Part shown: piece after piece, positions 12,097 to 23,672 of the stretch
How the letters are laid out: the number at the start of each line of letters is the position of its first letter
Position numbering within the stretch: the first letter of the stretch is position 1
Assembly: GCF_017562075.2 (NCBI RefSeq)
Contig: NC_054082.1
Coordinates: 49,284,037-49,348,036 of the forward strand
DNA from: Anopheles merus
Lineage: Eukaryota > Arthropoda > Insecta > Diptera > Culicidae
Direction of reading: 5' to 3'
Length of the DNA: 64,000 nt
Program-made: the position numbers and the translations under genes
Notes under the pieces: generated by a model
Told to the model about the DNA's origin: nothing
Database searches by the model: none
What the model saw: only the letters and a program-made list of their open reading frames with translations

Positions 12097-13167
12097 CTAT
12101 CTGAAGTACTTGGCGGCCTGGGGCTGCGCGTAGACGTCTTGTCGCTTAATCTTGCTTCCGGCGCCGAAATGGTGACGCTCACTGCCGCCGGCAACCGCCA
12201 CGGGCTGGGCCGCCGAGCTGCTCGACTTGTCGGTCGCGGTAGAGGCGGCTGCATCGACGACGGCGGCATTCACATTGCTGGCAGCACCGAGACCACCTTC
12301 GGCGGCGTGCAGGGCCGACGGTCCGTCGTGGTGTCCGAGATGGCCGCCCAGTCCCATCGAGTACATGTCGTTGCTAGCACCGCCGAACCCGTGGTGGAAG
12401 TCCATACCGTACGGCATCATGAACGGTTCCGGATGGTCGAAGTACGGTGCTGGCATGACACTGTGGAGGAAAGGCTTATGAGTCAGCACCCGCCAAACAA
12501 TGCGTCGTCTCAGCGCGACTACTTACGCGACCGGCTCCATGAGCTTCTTGAACGTCATCATCGCTACGACAATTAGGGCAATTTTAGCGACCAAAAAGGC
12601 CTTAATCGCAAGCAGCTTCACGCCGGCGATGGCAAGCGCATACCAGCCGATCTGGCTGAAGACCAGGAACGCGGGCACAAAGAAGCGCATGTGCTTGCGG
12701 GTGCGTCCGCGGGCTCCTGCAAAACCAAACCAATCAAAGGGGAATAGTGGCTAGAATCATTCGGTGTCGATTCTAGCGGGCTTCGAATCTGACCACCTAC
12801 CGTCTTCCTTTTTGAGCAGCGACACCTCGACGTAGTTCGGATAGTCGGCAGAACGCTCGACGTTGAGCACGGTCGGTCCAACCGGCACCTGCAGCGCGTT
12901 GGAGCTGAGGAAGTCCAGCGACGATCGTCCCTCACCGTCCACCGGGACGTGCTCGACGGGCTGAACGCTGAACACGCCGAAGTCGATCGAGCGACGGGAC
13001 TGCAGCTTTTGCATCACATCCTTCGCCAGACCGGCCACACAGTTCACATCGTTGGCGCAGTCCCAGCTCAACCGGCTGGCCAGACTCGTGTCCTTCTGCG
13101 GCACACTCGCACCCTGCACGGCGACCACGCAGATCACCAGGATCGACACTACCTTCTTGAGTGACAT
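12097..13167 (-). CDS. divergent Osiris-like protein (DUF1676-type), gene B, 3 exons, 306 aa
   Basis: On the minus strand the exons are 13167-12801, 12716-12527 and 12460-12097 (TAG at 12099-12097). Splice sites are GT..AG and the phases join to exactly 306 codons plus stop. Residues 1 to about 20 form a signal peptide, followed by Cys37/Cys43 (C-x5-C). Exon 2 (residues 123-186) encodes a basic stretch ARGRTRKH, then a long hydrophobic segment (134-178) ending in FKKLM, as in Osiris proteins. Exon 3 is low complexity (His/Gly/Ala/Ser) and lacks a clear AQxLAY motif. The region between the cysteine pair and the membrane segment is also unlike genes A, C and D. The gene converges on gene A. The call is Osiris-like with good structural support but lower certainty than the other three. 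Confidence 0.82.
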
Positions 13168-15654
13168 GTTTTTGCTATCAGGTCGATCGACACGCTAGAA
13201 CTGCACTACCACACAGAACAAGGAGCAGGCGGATCGCGACGGTCTGTATCCTTCGAAGGAGTTTGCTGAAGCTCCTGGAATCCTTGCACTACGTCACACT
13301 CTCCACCGCTGCTGCTGCTGCTGCTACTGCTTTGCCACACACTCAATTTCACGGACACACGGACTAGACGCTCATCTGCGGTGCTGGTGCTCTGTGCCGA
13401 TGTTATCACTAAACACTAAGAAGCCATAAAATGATAGATTTTGCGAGAATACAACGAGTTTTATCCACTTCACACACTGGTGAGCAGCCATCCCCACCAC
13501 CGGCCGTTGCCAGTGTTTTGGAAAACTGGCCTCCCCACCCCAGACAGGTGAAAGAAAAGCACCTGAACCAAACACCCACCTCGCAAAGCCATTGGCAGGA
13601 GAAAAGGAAAATTCTCTCTGCTACATTCCTCTTCGTTCCTCGCGCACCGAACCAAACATCACATTTTCCAATTGGATTAATTAACAAGCGCACGGACACG
13701 CGAGCTTGCACCACCGTTACTGCAGACTGGCCGCGCATCCTTGCACTGCCAGAGCGAGAAAAAGAGTGTGTGGCATGGGGGGTAGGGGGGACGGTGGTCA
13801 CACAACTGAACGATAAGGGTAGACGCGATCAGGGGATGTAGATGCTACCACACTGCACGTAGCCGCTGGATGGAGGAAAGTATGCCAGCGGTGCACCGGC
13901 CCCGAAACGGCACGATCAGCCCCCACACACACCTACACTGTATGATGGTTGTGGGTGTGGAGGGGAGGAGCTGTTTTGAGTGATGTGTGCTGCTGGCAGG
14001 ATGTACCTGAGGGCCGAAACACTGAGGGAAAAACTGTTCAGGGGTGGCGGGAAGGGGATGTTTGTGTGTAGATTTAAAATTTTTCACTTTTCATTCGACA
14101 ATACCATCACCCGCCCGTCACACTAACTGTTTGCATATACGAGGGCTAACAGCTGCACGCGGTTACTAGCAAACGGCGCATCTTCTGTGTAACGGCTTGT
14201 TGCGTGGTCGCGCCGCATGACTGGAGGGAAAAGTTTTGCCAACCACCTCTTTCCATTTCCCATACCGCCATGGCTGTGCCCCGGGTTGGCCAAATGCGTG
14301 GCAAGAATGTGCAACACATCCGATGCGCGGGTGCCAGAGCTATCGTTAATTTGAATGCGCATCGACGCTGACTGGTGCGATGTATCGTTAGGCATGATTT
14401 TTTCACTTTCCATCAGCACCGTGTTGACGCAGATGATAGATGAGTTTACATAAGTCTTGATAAAGTTGGGCTAAGCGTCACGGATGCAGTGCAGATGTTT
14501 TTTGATATGCATATGCGCCTCGTTGCGTTTGACGATGCCAATTGCGATTGTCATATGCACTTTAATCGACAACAACATCGAAATGAATGTGGCAAATTGA
14601 TGGAAATGAATCTCGTACGATAAGCAGACCCATCGTAGCGCTGGAATACCATTTGTGATCGTAATGGAATAAAAAGATTTGTTCTAGGTCATATAATTTA
14701 TTGCAATTCGTAACCCTTAAGACAACATGCAAACGTGTTGATTATACTCACCTGAATCTAGAAACATACAGATAATGGAGTCGAGGAAGCCTAAAGATGT
14801 CTCACTGAGGTACTTCAGCTACGATCTAAGAAGCGCTATGTACAGCGTCTGCATGCATATAAAATCGCTTAGCTCGTGCGTCATGTTGACAGACAATTTA
14901 AACATCAGGACATTTCAACTCAGCCAAGGTGGTCTTCGGGCTCTCAAATTTTCCACTAGTTTTTTGCATTATCCGCATACAACAGGAAAATTTATTGAGA
15001 AAGTACTATAGACCATAACGAAATAGCAAAAGAGAAATGTAGAAAGGTCATGAAGAGTAAATAAGTTCAAGAATCGGATCTGAGAACCAGCTTATTTTAT
15101 TCGTCATATTTCATCTGAATATATTTTTCTATATTCAGAAGGAACAATTTTGCCGTATTGCTTGGAATAAAAATTTGAATGAATAAATAAGTAACAGTTC
15201 AGCCTACAAGCAGTACTGATTATCCTAACACCAATCAGTCACATATAGATAAGCATATGACTAAGGCAGTCTTTGAAATGAAATATTTATTAAAGTTATG
15301 GATAATTGTCATGCCAAAACGAACATGGCTTTGAGAAAATTGCATTATTCAGACAAGAAATCTTCCAACTGTTAACATCAGCAATAATAAGTCTACCTTT
15401 AAGAAATGACATTTTTATAAGTTTTCGGAGACTTTCATAAATAAACGCTACAACTTTTTGTCGTATAAAAAGCGCATTAAAAAACAGACCGAAAAAAAAA
15501 TTGATTTTAAAAACAGCATAAGGTTAAGACTAAGCTATTCGATATAACATGTCTTACACAACCACATCACCAATCCAACCAAATTAAGACTAACTCAAAC
15601 CATTCAACATCCAACCTGCATCAATGTATGAGCTCTTCTATGTTTCTTTTGTTT
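13168..15654. other. upstream region of gene B and spacer
   Basis: The first 900 bases upstream of gene B are GC-rich, with a CTG-type repeat at about 13308-13330. I found no TATA box there. Between about 14,450 and 15,650 the sequence becomes AT-rich with no recognised feature. Confidence 0.45.
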
Positions 15655-15831
15655 GATATAACGTCCTACGCCAATATGGTGGCTTATACAGACTTATGCA
15701 GTATCACGAAACTTATGCAGTACCACGCAGGCAGTTAAGTCCTTGCTACTGGAGAACGGTCCATTCTAGGCTTCAACTCATGACGGGCATGCTATTGAGC
15801 CGTACAAGTTGACGACTGTACCACAAAACCG
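15655..15831 (-). mobile_element. SINE, second-tail subfamily
   Basis: Read on the minus strand it starts TTTTGTGGTACAGTCGTC (A-box region) and continues with ATGCCCGTCATGAGTTGAAG (B-box region, decayed). The 3' part, GGCGTAGGACGTTATATC, is the tail shared with the copies at 18263 and 29255. A 20-base unit beginning ACTTATGCAGTA is duplicated inside it near 15692-15725. Confidence 0.75.
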
Positions 15832-16036
15832 TCCGTTAATTACGTACTTTACCCCGAATGAAATTATAACTTGTACTATGAAATATAAAATGTTTACAAA
15901 CTGTTCCTACTATTAAGTAATTAGGCCACCTCGCTCGGCCAATTACTTCCACAATAAACAATACAATACTATCCTCCATAAATCTAGATATTCCAAGTCG
16001 TCCCCTCTGCTCTCACCTCCTGTGCAAATTTCAACA

Positions 16037-16767
16037 TATTTATTTATTTATTTATTTATTTTTTTATTTTATTTTATTAATTGCTCGGCCACGTTGGGTT
16101 ACAGCAATAGTGCTTACTGACTATAGTATACAATTATTCACGAAGGAGTTGGAAGGAGTTTATGGTACGGAAAAGGAGCGAAGACGGGATCGGTAGACAG
16201 GATAGGATATGTTGAAATCGAACAGATCAGAAGTACTATTAAAAGACGACATAGCTCTTACAAAAGGCTCATTGCGAGCAAAACGTGTACGACATATAGG
16301 TAACTGGAGACGAAAACGATAACGTAAGGTGCGACAAGGTGCATACAAATGTAAGCGCGACAGAAGTGAAGGAGTATCAATCGTATTGAGCAATATGCCA
16401 GCGACGAAAGAAGCCTGAGCGACCAAGAGGCGGTGCTCCAACTTGGGAAGGCGTGATAGTATGCATCTATCGTCATACGAAGGAAGCGGAATAGAGTGAT
16501 GACCCAGCGACCTACGAAATACGATCCTTTTAAAACGTCTCTGGATCCTCTCAATCCTTTGGAGCAGAGATAGTTGGACAGGAGACCAGATGACAGAGGC
16601 ATATTCTAGTACGGAACGGACCCAACAACAATAAAGGGACTTAAGACAAAAAGGATCACGAATTTCAGTGGACATGCGACAAATATAACCAAGACTTTTG
16701 TTGGCCTTGTTGATGACATAGTCCGTGTACTCCTTGAAAGAAAGACTCGGATCAAAGAGGATATATT
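16037..16767 (-). mobile_element. 5'-truncated Jockey/CR1-like LINE, C-terminal end of the polymerase ORF
   Basis: The minus-strand frame from about 16767 to the stop at 16160 is open for about 200 codons. It reads LFDPSLSFKEYTDYVINKAN at the start, then the block LKSLYCCWVRSVLEYASVIW and RIERIQRRF. These are typical of the region after the RT domain of Jockey/CR1-type elements. Beyond the stop a 3' UTR leads to an AAATA-type tail (TATTT repeats on the + strand, 16037-16079). A stop lies just upstream of the conserved start, so this is a dead 5' truncation of the kind LINEs commonly leave. The clade is from motif memory. Confidence 0.8.
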
Positions 16768-18262
16768 ATTGCGTACGGTCAAAACAATCCATTTCGTTGT
16801 GCAATGAAATCCTTTAAAATATTTACTAATTAACTTGACTGTAACATCTTTATATTTGTGTGTCGGTTCCGACTTGTGAATAACTCCTTGTAATCCTCTG
16901 TGTTGCAGCGTTGGAAGCAGGTTCTTTCTTTCACCAGGTAATTTATAAAAAAAAAACAAACAAACTAACCAACGTTCTTTAGGCGGACTTAGTTTTTACT
17001 TTTATTTAGACGCTAAAAAATCACTAGTTCCTATCCGGGTTCAGTGAAAGAGTGTACCTTATCGGGAGATTTCGGGCATTCAGGAGTAATCGGCATGATC
17101 AATCCGTGATCCTTCCCACACTACACCATTTATGTAGCACCGTTTGCAGCTTAACGAAAACGCCTCACTACACGTACTAATCGAACGTTTATTTTACTTA
17201 ACACTCTGTGTTGTATTTCTAAGCCATAAGCAGTATAAAAGATTCGCTTTAAGCTGGCGGAGCTGGCATTTTAAATTTAGTAAATGGCGGACATCTTATA
17301 TAATAAATAAACAAACAAATAAAGCTTTTATCAAAACCGACATGGTTCGTATTCTAGTCTAAATGATACAATATGTTTGGAAAATGTAAATTAAAAAGAT
17401 AGTACTAAACTACCCCTCCTAAAGGACAACGCACTGGATTCAACAAACTCCTTGAAGTGGATCAATTTCTATTGAGTAGGCGGATTATTCAATTAAGCAA
17501 TACTAGTTAGTCTAGCAAACCTTTTCAAGGTTACTATATTTAAGGCTGGTTACGCAATACGGCAAAGCCGTCCCTCTTGAATAAAAAGAGGAAGAAAATC
17601 TAGCCTTGTGTTATTTATTTAATCCATTTAATCCATTTATTTCATTCACAGTCTGCCTTTAAGGTTTAACTGAGTATCTTAGTTGTACTTGAATCTTAGT
17701 TTAACTTAAATATAACTACAATGATGTAGAGAAGTATGAAAAAAAGTATGATGAGAAAAAAATCCTAAACTTAGAGAGAAATAAAGATAATATAGAAGGA
17801 GGTATGAAAAGAAATCAGGAAGATGATTGAAAGGAAAGGGTACGAGAGCGGAAAGCATTTTACGAAGAGTTAAAGTCAAAGAGATAAGGATTATCATGAT
17901 TATTATTATTTATTGCTATATATATATTATTATTATTATTATATTTTAATATTTCATTGTTATTAAAGTCCTCTCCGTTTTAAGTTCGTAGGCTGAAATT
18001 TCAGCCTGTCAGCTATTTGCATTGTATAGCAGTTTTCGAGCAGCTATCTAAGTAGGTATAGTATACAGATAGGCTTATCCCAAGGTGTATGTATTTAGAA
18101 GGTTGATTTATATTGCTTCTGCTTCTGGATGAAGATTTTAAGAGTGTTTTAAAGCATTTGTCAAGCTTCCAGAAAGCTTGTTTGAGCAAAAGTTTTCATC
18201 AGTCCTTTGAAAGTGATGTTCAAATTTTTGTTATAAAACATGCTATGCGACCACCTGGACGT
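16768..18262. other. AT-rich spacer
   Basis: TTA/TA-type simple sequence lies near 17,905-17,945. No gene or known repeat could be supported. Confidence 0.45.
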
Positions 18263-18452
18263 ACTTCTTCTTCTATTTGGCGTTAAGTCCTACGCGGATA
18301 TGCCGGCCTATATAGGCTTTCGAGACTTTATTCATTACCATTACGTAACGGGATAGTCAAATCTTGGGGGGATAAGAATAAGGGGAGACGGTCCATTCTG
18401 GGCTTGAACGCATGACGGACATGTTATTGAGTTGTTCGGGTCAACGGGACCG
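18263..18452 (-). mobile_element. SINE, second-tail subfamily
   Basis: Read on the minus strand, the tail AGGACTTAACGCCAAATAGA then AGAAGAAG marks the 3' end (+ strand 18263-18295). The body contains CTCGAAAGCCTATATAGGCC and GGATGACGG-like head sequence. The 5' A-box region has diverged. It shares its tail with the copies at 15655 and 29255. Confidence 0.75.
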
Positions 18453-20445
18453 CCCCCTGGACGTTCATACACTTTGATTCCACTACCATCGAGTTACCGA
18501 AGTGGGTTAACCATCGTTAAATACTATTTAGGAAGTGGTAAAGAGTAGTAAAACAAGAGGGGGCTTGGAAGCGGGAACGGAAGAAACATAAAGACCAAAT
18601 AAAGTCGAAATGGTCGGAATCTGTTTTAGACTATCGCAGGCAGTTTGGCAAGGGATCATTATGACAATACAAGCTTCGACGAGTGAGGATGGATGGATAT
18701 CAACCAAGCATATAAAAATACAAAAGGCTATTATTATTGAACAATTATTATTTATTTATTATTCAGAAATAACGGCTTCGGCTGTATTGCTTGAACAATT
18801 ACTATATTGTGATTGAAAAAAATTAATAAAATTCAATCACTCCGGTCAATACGAACAGTTGTACGGTTACAACTTCAATAAATTAAAACCGACGTTGCGC
18901 CTCGTTAGGATGTTTCAGAAAAGTGTCATACCCTTACATTTTCACAATATCGAGATAATCAGAACAAAGCTACATTATAGCGCTATGTAACACTCAATAA
19001 CGTTGATATTGTTACACAAGAGAAGGCTAAATTTGACATGCGTTCCGAATCAGCTTTCGACTATTCATTCCATTTTCTATGCCATAGGGGAATACTATCG
19101 GTCAAAGACTTACACGTTCGACCCAAAAATTCCTATATTTGTAACAAATGTTCAATGACGATGGACGGTCCATTGACTATTTGCTACATGTCCATCCTAT
19201 CAGCAGAATAGTGTTTTGTTAAAGGCTTCAACATATGTTCGTTTACTTGGAATATTAGGGCAATTGACAGTAATAACTCTTATGAAACTACGAACACATT
19301 GCATACGCAACGGATACTTGAAGAGCAGTACTTCATTCAAGTAGCACGTTCAGCAATAATGAAGCTCTACAATGCTATTTTAATTTGAATTTCATCATCA
19401 TGTTTCGCGCCTGCAACGGCTGCTATATCCAGCGCGTTGAAATGTTTCATGGAAGCATGCAGCGATGAGCATTGATGAAATATCCCAAGGTATTTTGATT
19501 TCAAATAAAAACGTGATTTTTCCAAACTGTATCAGTACAACGGTTATTATATACATAAATTTAATACCAAACATTAATAAAACTCGCTTATTTCCAACCG
19601 ATTTTTAACCAATAATAATATAAAACGCTTGTTTCCAAACGCATGGACAGAAACAAGTGATTTTAAATAGCACATTTTTATGCAAAACATTATCATATTT
19701 ATTATCATTAGTTTTATTTTCGAAACAAATATGTCAGGAAATACGACGAAAAACTATGCAAATCGTAAAATTTTATTATAAATTCATAAATTATAATATT
19801 ACATTCAAAATAGTGCAGGAATGGAGTCGTCTTTCATGTGTTATCGAATGCTTAATATTGTGATCAAAATTATGCGAATTATCATCAAAATCAGTCATCA
19901 AAACTCTCTGCCGATTCCTAAAGAAACCACAACATCCATACCCACTTTTAGTAAGTGTGGCTTATAGCACAATACGTATTTAAAACATAAAACCATAATC
20001 TGTTTATCATGATATACGAATTTAATTGTATTATTTATAAAAAAAATATTGTGTTAAAATAACAATTCATTTTTTAATTAGATACAACAGATGGATATGA
20101 ACATAAGATATTGAACATTGCATATGATAGATAAATTCTAATGAATAAATAACCAAAACCAAAGAATGGAGTGATGAGGTAGAGTCTTGATTGATTATCA
20201 AAATAGATACATATGGACTTTAGATATTATTCCTAACAAGTTTATCTATAAAATAACAAAATAACGCTATGATGAAATCGTCTCTTGGACTACAGCGCCT
20301 ACCACAACTATATGGACAGTCGTTTTTCGCGATTTGTGGAAAATCATAAGAGATAGATAAAAACAGTGAATGTATGAGTTGTACAGAATGCTATTTTACA
20401 TCGTATTCGTATTTTTTTTCAATTTTGTTTAACACGTTTTTCACG
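18453..20445. other. AT-rich spacer
   Basis: Nothing recognised. Confidence 0.45.
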
Positions 20446-21311
20446 TTATGACGAAAAAACAAATTTATGGTCGTACCATAACTAGAAAGACACTTCGAAA
20501 AATAGGTTTTATGTGCTAACTAAAAACGTTTGCTCCTGTTACATACATAGTTGAGGAATGTAATCCTAGCCCGATATTTTTTTCCTCCCACCACCCACTT
20601 CACCATTGATGTTCTCTTAGACCGCTACAAAGTCGCCGGTAGGCGTCTGTTTGTAGAGTTAAGTCGTGCATTCGTTAAGTAGTTTATGAGCCTAAATAAG
20701 GACTGGCTGAATTAGTAATCTGGTATTTACATGTATTAGATAAGTATTAGTAATACCGGTAAGAATATGTGCAAAGAGTAAGGCCCATTGCAATTGAATA
20801 TCGTGTTCGTCCGCACTTTCTCCAATTCATTTACAAGCGCCTTTGTAGCGGTCTAAGAGAACATCGATGGTGAAGTGGGTGGTGGGAGGAAAAAAATATT
20901 TGGCTAGGATTACATTCCTCAACTATGTATGTAACAGTAGCAAATATTTAGACTCTGCTAAAAAATCGTTGTTGAGCTTTTTGTGTTGCTTTTGTTTGAT
21001 CGGATCAGTTTTGAACCGTTGTTCACAAAATTGATAAGGTTCTCATGACAGTTTCCAAATAATTTTTGAAAATCTATTTGCATACTTTGGTTTGCATTTT
21101 GAAAATAATGATTACAGGCGAAAAAACCTTGAAATAATTTATAAAATCACTTTTTAAAAATCTTCCAAAAATATATTTGTTTACAAATTTTCTATAATAT
21201 GTTATTTATATTTTTGAACGATTTTTAAATGCGTTAGTTAGCACATAAAACCTGTTTTTCGAAGTGTCTTTATATCTATGGTACGACCATAAATTTGTTT
21301 ATTCATCATAA
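20446..21311. repeat. asymmetric foldback element with nested inverted repeats
   Basis: Two pairs of inverted arms are nested. The outer pair is 20446-20525 with 21234-21311 and shares AACAAATTTATGGTCGTACC and GACACTTCGAAAAA. The inner pair is 20531-20632 with 20841-20944. It shares CCTCCCACCACCCACTTCAC and GTTCTCTTAGACCGCTAC and has only a few mismatches over about 95 bases. A loop of about 208 bases separates the inner arms. On the right side 289 bases (20945-21233) lie between inner and outer arms, but only a few bases do on the left. This looks like a foldback or MITE-like element with a one-sided insertion or deletion. No protein frame is present. Confidence 0.85.
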
Positions 21312-21570
21312 GTCGTGTCGTGACTAAAACACTGAATAGTGCTATACTTATTTTTTTACATTTTTAATAAACGCAAGGGTAATAGAGACATTGATCAATT
21401 AAAACGACGTTTGAAATTGCGGCACAACGCGTGTTATATAATCAACAACAAATATTATTACTACACTTTCTCATATTCTCATAGCTTCTTGAAACCCAAA
21501 CTTACAATTAATACAACAAACGGTAAAGTGATTACTGAACGGTTTGCAGCAGCACTGCATTTTGCTCAAC

Positions 21571-21576
21571 TTTATT
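21571..21576 (-). terminator. poly(A) signal of Osiris gene C
   Basis: TTTATT on the + strand (AATAAA on the - strand) lies about 113 bases after the stop codon of gene C. Confidence 0.6.
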
Positions 21577-21688
21577 ATTTAGTCTCCTTTGGATTTGCCC
21601 GTATTCGGTTTGGCGCTACACATGTAGTAATAAGTTAATGCAGGACAAATAAATATTTTAAATAAGTGGTAGTCTAATGGATGCACAT

Positions 21689-22432
21689 TCATTGGACGAA
21701 CTGTGCCCAGCCGCTGTAAGCCATCTGGCTAGCTAAGGTTTCTTCCTCAGTCGAACGGCGCTTGCGAGCGCCACCATCGTGTCCGTGATGATCTTCCGAG
21801 TGCACCTCGAAATGCTCATCGTTGTGTCGTCCTTTGTGGTCACCGTGCTCGGTAAGCTTCTTCAGTCCCAGGATGGCGGACAGCAGCAGTGCAATCATCG
21901 AGACGCCGAGCGCCTTCAGTGCCAGCAGTCCGACGCCACCGAATCCGAGGGCCGCCAGCAGCTTGCCCATCATTAGTCCCATCATCATGATAGCTCCCAG
22001 GCCACCCTTATCCTTCTTACGGGCCTCCGCGACATCGGCAATCACCTCCTGATCCATCGCACCGAACGTGGTCCGGATTGCTTCCTGAATGTCACCCCGC
22101 TGCACCATCTGTCCGAAGTTCACCTTCAGCTCATGGCTCTGGAGGTAGCGAGCAAAGCGCCCAAACAAAGTGCGATCCTCATCCGTCACCTCGTTTAGCG
22201 ATCGTTCCCTTTCCTCGACATCGCCTGCCGCCACAATTTCCACACCTGGGAAGAGCTTCAGCACATCGTCCGTCTTGCCCGTGCGTGCCAGTCGTCGTAC
22301 GAGGTTGCGCACAATTTTGGCTCCGTGACAGGACAGGCCACCGTCAGGTCCACCGCACTCCTTTGCACTTTGTGCCGATCCGCAGGCTAGCACGCACCCG
22401 ACCAACACTACGGCACCGATAAACACTTTCAT
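21689..22432 (-). CDS. Osiris family protein (DUF1676), gene C, single exon, 247 aa
   Basis: One uninterrupted minus-strand frame of 247 residues runs from ATG at 22432. Residues 1-20 form a signal peptide. Cys26/Cys35 (C-x8-C) open the domain, followed by a helical stretch to about 140. A long hydrophobic segment with Gly/Met runs at 145-190, ending LGLKKL (188-193). A His/Asp/Glu-rich linker follows. ARKRRS at 222-227 matches the R-x-K/R-R pattern cut by furin-type proteases. A terminal ASQMAYSGWA (234-243) carries the AQxLAY-like motif. Family knowledge: endomembrane or secreted cuticle-epithelium protein. It lacks the introns of its neighbours, which is odd but not unknown among gene families. 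Its own TATA promoter and poly(A) signal support an intact gene. Confidence 0.93.
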   Translation of the reverse strand: MKVFIGAVVLVGCVLACGSAQSAKECGGPDGGLSCHGAKIVRNLVRRLARTGKTDDVLKLFPGVEIVAAGDVEERERSLNEVTDEDRTLFGRFARYLQSHELKVNFGQMVQRGDIQEAIRTTFGAMDQEVIADVAEARKKDKGGLGAIMMMGLMMGKLLAALGFGGVGLLALKALGVSMIALLLSAILGLKKLTEHGDHKGRHNDEHFEVHSEDHHGHDGGARKRRSTEEETLASQMAYSGWAQFVQ

Positions 22433-22614
22433 TTCAAAAAAATTTTTTTCTTCACGATCACACCAAAACTACTCCAAAGCGATAAATCACAGCGACTGTA
22501 AGTTCTTCGCAACAAAACGCTGCATAAAATCTGACACACACGGTCTGGCTGCAGACTGGAGCAATTGGGATGCTGAAGTCGATGAAGATCTTCTACCGGG
22601 AACGGCTGAACAGC

Positions 22615-22653
22615 GACTGATGTTTGGCTGCAATTGCGCAAGTTGCTTTTATA
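22615..22653 (-). promoter_or_regulatory. core promoter of Osiris gene C
   Basis: On the minus strand TATAAAAG (22653-22646) is followed by ATCAGTCG. TCAGTC at 22620-22615 is a near-perfect insect initiator, with +1 at about 22618, 35 bases after the first T. The spacing is slightly long. The implied 5' leader is about 185 bases. Confidence 0.7.
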
Positions 22654-23009
22654 CAACTAAATCTACCTGTCCAGACAGACCCAGCGCTAGAATGGCCATG
22701 GCCGTGATCGAGTGGATCGTTTCCACCTGCTCCGGGAACTACTTACCCCTCCCTATGCCTTTCCCGGCGGAGAAATGGTGTTCAGGTTCAGCCAGCTCAA
22801 TTCGGTTTCGCAGCCACGGGAGCTATGGCGCGTAATAAGATCAGTCATACGATCAACCGCAGAAATTGATTACTTACAGTTTCTAATGCCAACTGCACTG
22901 CTTTCCAGGGCTTTGTTTTCTTCACTGGATCGTTTGCTTGAACTTTGTGTCGCGCGGTAATGTAACTACGATTAACTAAATGTGTAACTTTCAGGGAAAC
23001 TTACTCGTC
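22654..23009. other. region upstream of gene C
   Basis: The stretch is moderately GC-rich and contains no reading frame with recognisable motifs. It may include promoter-proximal control sequence. Confidence 0.35.
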
Positions 23010-23135
23010 GTGTTTGCAATCTCCGAAATTTGAAAAAGCAGTTAAAATGAGCCCGGTAATATAAGGTAAAAGGTGTTTGCAATCTCCGAAATTTAAAAAA
23101 GCAGTTAAAATGATCCCGGTAATATAAGGTAAAAA
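23010..23135. repeat. 63-bp tandem duplication (2 copies)
   Basis: Unit 1 (23010-23072) and unit 2 (23073-23135) both start GTGTTTGCAATCTCCGAAAT and end GGTAATATAAGGTAAAA. They differ at only about three positions. Confidence 0.92.
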
Positions 23136-23426
23136 TTAATAGTTTAACTGAAAAAAAATATATGTGCTCTAGCAAAAATTCTTCATTAAAAGGTACATTT
23201 CGTGATTTAATTTGAAAAATTGATCAAATTACTGTACCTCAGGTTGAGAAAACAGTTCTATCAAATTTAAGCAACACGTTAGTAAATATATTAAAAAGCC
23301 GCACATTACAAAGGTATGATTATAACAAAATATTTTATTTGTGTTACATGTTTCCTAAACAATCCAATATTTCATTGTTACTTCATCAAATTGTACATTC
23401 TTTAGTAGCTGGCCTTGTTGTTTATA

Positions 23427-23672
23427 TAAAGGAAAATACTTCTTTTTTTTTTTTTTTTTTTGGCTCAACAACCGTTGCCGGTCAAGGCCTGCCTGTACCA
23501 CACTACTTGTGGGTTTGGCTTTCAGTGACTTATTGATCCCCCCATAGCAGGATAGTCAGTCCTACGTATGGCGGCACGGTCCATTTGGGGCTTGAACCCA
23601 TGAAGGGCATGTTGTTAAAGTCGTACGAGTTGACGACTGTACTACGAGACCGGTTATTTAAAGGAAAATACT
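23427..23672 (-). mobile_element. full-length SINE (SINE200-like, first-tail subfamily) with target-site duplication
   Basis: The SINE occupies 23441-23658 and is flanked by perfect 14-base repeats TAAAGGAAAATACT at 23427-23440 and 23659-23672. On the minus strand it begins CCGGTCTCGTAGTACAGTCG (A box). It then has GGGTTCAAGCCCC (B box) and the tail TTGACCGGCAACGGTTGTTG followed by a poly(A) run (T run at 23441-23460). The intact duplication and the long tail suggest a young insertion. Confidence 0.93.

Noticed and set aside
12091..12576. 161-codon + strand frame
   Set aside because: It is antisense to exon 3 and part of exon 2 of gene B, whose splice structure and signal peptide are convincing.
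23441..23658. tRNA gene suggested by A-box and B-box sequences (also at the other SINE copies)
   Set aside because: No cloverleaf or anticodon arm. The copies have LINE-like tails and target duplications, so they are SINEs.
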